Shown here: in pieces, positions 61,059 to 64,000 of the stretch
Position numbering within the stretch: position 1 is the first letter of the stretch
Layout of the letters: every line of letters starts with the position of its first letter
Source of the DNA: Halorussus pelagicus
Lineage (GTDB): Archaea > Halobacteriota > Halobacteria > Halobacteriales > Haladaptataceae
Length of the DNA: 64,000 nucleotides
Assembly: GCF_004087835.1 (NCBI RefSeq)
Contig: NZ_CP035119.1
Location: 744,001 to 808,000 of the forward strand
Reading direction: 5' to 3'
Notes under the pieces: generated by a model
The model's database searches: none
Seen by the model: only the letters and a program-made list of their open reading frames with translations
What the model was told of the DNA's origin: nothing
Program-made: the position numbers and the translations under genes

Positions 61059-61415
61059 TCACGTTCCCGCGCTGGGAAGTTCGCTCTGGTATCGGAGCAG
61101 TTGGTCGGCGCACTCGGCCTTCGCCAACAGGACTTCGGTGAGTTTCGGCGGGTTCTTGATGTCGGCGTCGTCGAGGAACTCCTCGGGGAGCGCCAGCGTC
61201 CCCTCGGGAACGCCGTCGTCGCCCGAGACCGCGACGTGGCGATTGCCGACCTTCATGACGAGGGGACTGTCGAGGCGTTCGACGCCCTCGCCCGTGGCGT
61301 ACAGTTGTTCGTTTATCTGCTCGTGCTGGTCGCGCCGGATGGCCGCGCGGTCGCCCTCGAACGGCTCGACGTAGAGTCGCCCGAGGTAGTAGCCGCTGGA
61401 GAACTCTGTGAACAT
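61059..61415 (-). CDS. Conserved haloarchaeal protein, DUF5802-like
   Basis: A 118-residue soluble protein. FSSGYYLGRLYVEPFEGDRA and REQHEQ-type RRDQHEQINEQLYATGEGVERL are the conserved core of the haloarchaeal family I know as DUF5802. The C-terminus is helical (EVLLAKAECADQLLRYQ). A perfect palindrome, GGTAT-TCT-ATACC (61423-61435), sits 8 bases before the start and includes the TATA-like element, perhaps a repressor site. Function unknown. Confidence 0.72.
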   Translation of the reverse strand: MFTEFSSGYYLGRLYVEPFEGDRAAIRRDQHEQINEQLYATGEGVERLDSPLVMKVGNRHVAVSGDDGVPEGTLALPEEFLDDADIKNPPKLTEVLLAKAECADQLLRYQSELPSAGT

Positions 61416-61603
61416 GTAACATGGTATTCTATACCCCTGTGGAATATCAATGTTTCGTAAAGATTTATATAGTAGTACAAATCTATTTTTAATACTTTCC
61501 GACTTTCGGACGGTAGAACTCCTCCGCCGCTCCGGATTCCGACCGTCGCCCGCGTTCGCCCGCTCTGAGAAGACCTATGACGGTGGCGCTCCGGCCTGCC
61601 GGT

Positions 61604-62251
61604 ATGAAGAGTCCGGAGCGCGTTGCGCGGCAGTTCCTCGAAGACGGGCCGAACCTCGCGTGGTTGCTCTCAGTCAACGTGCTGGCGATGCTGGTCGGGG
61701 TCCAGTTCTACGTCGAGACGCTACCCGAAGTTCCGGTCTACCTCTGGCCGCTCTACGCCGACTCGCCCGCCGCGCTGTTCCTGGTAACCCTCTCGCTAGC
61801 CACGCTCCTGCCGAATTTGGGGCGTCGCGCCGCCGACGCGCCCCGGAATCGCGCGCTGGCGTACCTCCACACGTTGGCGTTCGCGTGGCTAGTCAAGTAC
61901 GGTCTCTGGACGTTCGTCTCGCTGAATCTGGGCTTCTCGTCGTACTTCGGGGCGCCGTGGAATCCCGACGCCTTCTGGGCCTACTGGTTCATCGTCGTGA
62001 CCCACCTCGGGTTCGTGGTCGAGGCCGCACTCGTGCCCTACTACGGCGCGACGACTCGCGGCGCGCTGGCGACCGCGCTCGCGGCCCTGCTGGCGAACGA
62101 CGCCATCGACTACCTGTTCGGTCTCCACCCGCCGCTTCGGTACGAACCCGGCCTACTGTTGCCCGTGGCGACTGTCGCACTCTCGATTCTGGCGGTCGCG
62201 GCGGCCGCGCGCGCCTTCGAGGACCTACCGGAGAACCCCCGCTCCGCGTAA
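61604..62251 (+). CDS. DUF1405 membrane protein
   Basis: A 215-residue protein with six hydrophobic segments (LAWLLSVNVLAMLVGVQFYV near residue 15; LFLVTLSLATLL; YLHTLAFAWLVKYGLWTFV; FWAYWFIVVTHLGFVVEAALV; and two more). It matches the DUF1405/YpjA family, whose role is unknown. The KYGLWTFVSL and WFIVVTHLG motifs are conserved. I chose the Met at MKSPERV; a Met nine codons earlier is equally possible. An AT-rich TTTATATAG element about 140 bases upstream suggests a long leader or an unrelated promoter. Confidence 0.8.
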   Translation: MKSPERVARQFLEDGPNLAWLLSVNVLAMLVGVQFYVETLPEVPVYLWPLYADSPAALFLVTLSLATLLPNLGRRAADAPRNRALAYLHTLAFAWLVKYGLWTFVSLNLGFSSYFGAPWNPDAFWAYWFIVVTHLGFVVEAALVPYYGATTRGALATALAALLANDAIDYLFGLHPPLRYEPGLLLPVATVALSILAVAAAARAFEDLPENPRSA

Positions 62252-62365
62252 CGTATTCTAATCCGGATTTAAACTCTAAGAGCGCGCTTCGGCGAGTGAA
62301 ATTCCTTTCTAAACGGAACGAACGAATGTCGCCCTTTTTAAGCTGCGGACGTAAAGGTCGAAATG

Positions 62366-63487
62366 ATGAGTCCCTATCGAGCCGTCCTGTTGGCGCTGTT
62401 CGTGGTCGGCGGTGCGCTGGGCGCGGCCGCTCCCGCCAGCGCGACGAACCACGACGGGGAGGCGACCCGAGTCGTCGCTTCGACCGGAGACCGAGTCGGC
62501 CTCTCGGACGCGCGACCGGCACCCTCCACGAACGGCGCGGCCGCCGCGAACAACGGCACCAACTCGTCGCTGGGCACGAACATCTCTTCGTTCATGCAGT
62601 CGAACGCGGCCGAAGTCGATGGTACGGTCGAGACCGGCATGTGGTCGGCGGCGTTCAACGGCACCGAAAACGAATCCGCCCGAGGCGAACTCGTCGAGAT
62701 GCGGACCGTCGAACTCCGCGAGCGACTGACCGAACTCCGCGAGCGCCGGAGCGAACTCGTCGCCGCGCGCGAGGCGGGCAACATCAGCGAGACCGCGTAC
62801 AAGGCGCAGGTAAGCCGCCTACTCGGAGATATCAACGCTCTGCAATCGGCCATCGACGTGACCGCGACGAACGCACGGGAAGTGAACGAGAGTAGCGGGA
62901 TGACGGCGAGCGTCGAGACGAACGCGAACGCCGAGATGAACGCAAACGCCGAAATGAACGCGAACGCCGAAGCACTGGCCGGTCTCCGCGCCGAAGCCGG
63001 GAACCTGACCGGTCCCGAGGTTGCGTCGGTCGCACGGAACGTGACCGGCGCCAGTAACGGGGACCGCGGTCCGCCGAGCGGCGTCGGTAACGACAACGCC
63101 GCAAACGCCGCCAGCGATACTGCTCCGGGAAACGGTAACGCCGCAAGCCCGACCGACGGCACGACGCCCGGTAACGGCAACGCCGCGGGACGGGAGAAGG
63201 GCATGAGCAACGCAGGTAACGGAAGCGTCGCGGGCAACGGCAGCGGAATCGACGCGAACGACGGAAACGGCGTCACCGACCCGAGAAACCGGTCGAACGG
63301 ACCGCCGGACCACGTCGGCAACGCCACGAACGGCAGTAGCGGCCCGCCGGACAACGCTGGCAATGCCGCGGACGGTTCGCGGGGTAACTCGGCCGCCGAG
63401 GACGCCGCGCTAACGGGCGCGACGACCGACTCCACCGACCGCGTCTCCACGGCGTTCGTCGCTGGCGTCGGCTCTTTCGCGGCCTGA
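62366..63487 (+). CDS. Secreted Asn/Gly-rich protein of unknown function
   Basis: A 373-residue exported protein. A Sec signal covers residues 1-27 (YRAVLLALFVVGGALGAAA). The first 150 mature residues include a coiled-coil helix (ELRERLTELRERRSELVAAREA). After it come NANAEM repeats and then a long Gly/Asn/Ala-rich region with repeated GNGNAA, NGSGPP-like and PDHVGNATNG elements and many sequons. There is no C-terminal anchor or PGF motif, so it is probably released or cell-wall trapped. A TTTTTAAG TATA lies 28 bases upstream. Function unknown. Confidence 0.65.
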   Translation: MSPYRAVLLALFVVGGALGAAAPASATNHDGEATRVVASTGDRVGLSDARPAPSTNGAAAANNGTNSSLGTNISSFMQSNAAEVDGTVETGMWSAAFNGTENESARGELVEMRTVELRERLTELRERRSELVAAREAGNISETAYKAQVSRLLGDINALQSAIDVTATNAREVNESSGMTASVETNANAEMNANAEMNANAEALAGLRAEAGNLTGPEVASVARNVTGASNGDRGPPSGVGNDNAANAASDTAPGNGNAASPTDGTTPGNGNAAGREKGMSNAGNGSVAGNGSGIDANDGNGVTDPRNRSNGPPDHVGNATNGSSGPPDNAGNAADGSRGNSAAEDAALTGATTDSTDRVSTAFVAGVGSFAA

Positions 63488-63556
63488 TTCGGTCACTGAG
63501 CGGTTCCGGACCGAAAGACACGCTTTTGAGCGCGGGATGCGTAACCTCGGCATCGA

Positions 63557-64000
63557 ATGGACTCCGCCGAGCTACTCGACATCCTCGGAAACGAGAATCG
63601 CAGGCGCATCCTCCGCTTACTCTCGCGCAAACCCTGTTACGTCACGGAGATCAGCGAGTATCTCGGCGTCAGCCCGAAGGCCGTCATCGACCACCTCCGG
63701 AAGCTGGAGGACGCCGGACTCGTCGAGAGTCGGACCGACGACCAGCGCAGGAAGTATTTCAGCATCTCGCGCAACCTCCGCCTCGAAGTGAACGTCTCGC
63801 CCTACGAGTTCGGAATGAAGAGCGCCTACCCCGCGAGTACGAGCCTCGACGCGAGCAGGTGGCGCCACGTCTCGCTCAACGTCCAACTGGCCGCCAGCGA
63901 CGACGAGGACAGCGACGAGTCGGACGCAGACGAACGCGAGGGAACCGACGACGCAACCGACGCCGTGGAAGCGGACGACGAGACCGACCCCGACGAAATC
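63557..64000 (+). CDS. ArsR-family transcriptional regulator, partial
   Basis: The window ends inside this gene after 148 codons. Residues 1-70 are a winged helix-turn-helix (LLDILGNENRRRILRLLSRK, then EISEYLGVSPKAVIDHLRKLEDAGLV), followed by the wing RTDDQRRKYFSIS. The next part, VSPYEFGMKSAYPAST, is conserved in a haloarchaeal ArsR group. The visible end is highly acidic. It follows the secreted protein gene by 69 bases on the same strand. Ligand and targets unknown. Confidence 0.85.
   Translation, partial: MDSAELLDILGNENRRRILRLLSRKPCYVTEISEYLGVSPKAVIDHLRKLEDAGLVESRTDDQRRKYFSISRNLRLEVNVSPYEFGMKSAYPASTSLDASRWRHVSLNVQLAASDDEDSDESDADEREGTDDATDAVEADDETDPDEI

Overview
This is a stretch of a haloarchaeal (class Halobacteria) chromosome. 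The base composition is high in G+C. The proteins are strongly acidic, and exported proteins carry twin-arginine (Tat) signals. One surface protein has a PGF-CTERM anchor. Promoters are archaeal TATA boxes about 25-35 bases before start codons, often with little or no leader, and the information machinery is archaeal (L30/L15/SecY, transcription factor S, JAMM desampylase). Genus cannot be fixed from sequence alone. No rRNA, tRNA, CRISPR array, insertion sequence, integrase or attachment site was recognised.

Layout. 1-4300: the tail of the S10/spc ribosomal cluster (rpsE end, rpmD, rplO) and secY, separated by a HAD phosphatase and an inverted DUF6663-like gene. 4380-8145: a Vms1-like release-factor-superfamily protein, a metallophosphoesterase, carA and a divergent Lrp regulator sharing palindromic sites. 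8146-18065: conserved haloarchaeal genes (Tat-exported protein, small regulators, two FAD oxidoreductases, STAS-like protein, RAM domain protein), one gene remnant and one GC-rich dispersed repeat. 18352-26000: a small secreted Cys-repeat protein, the TrkH/TrkA potassium system, a TrmB regulator, a large unplaced metzincin-like protein, and a DUF2178/XRE pair behind tandem palindromes. 26205-36480: thioredoxin-domain DUF255 protein, membrane J-domain protein, PGF-CTERM surface protein, a restriction-endonuclease-like/DUF4352 membrane protein, GTPBP1-type GTPase, a duplicated small membrane protein, a Zn-ribbon/Cys-cluster gene pair, and tfs. 36641-44639: a decayed pseudogene, ppc, a soluble globin-type chemotaxis transducer, small enzymes and a gene-poor 480-base stretch with a strong hairpin. 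44648-47548: the pyrG-guaA-DUF7126 operon. 47710-56485: HtrA-type protease, PspA, Hvo_1808-type surface protein, the second repeat copy, desampylase, an MDR dehydrogenase and a MoaB-type protein with a His/Asp-rich head. 56504-64000: a type I IDI-like NUDIX protein, carB, small membrane proteins, a secreted Asn-rich protein and the start of an ArsR regulator.

How it fits together. A nucleotide and carbamoyl-phosphate theme recurs: carA, carB, pyrG and guaA. carA and carB lie about 50 kb apart but share TTACGA/TCGTAA sites in their promoters, suggesting a common regulator, most simply the Lrp protein divergent from carA. Ion homeostasis (TrkAH) and envelope maintenance (PspA, HtrA, surface proteins) are the other visible themes. 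The least explained items are the metzincin-like protein, the secreted Cys-repeat protein, the tandem GTAAAG palindromes, and the inverted pair of dispersed repeats.
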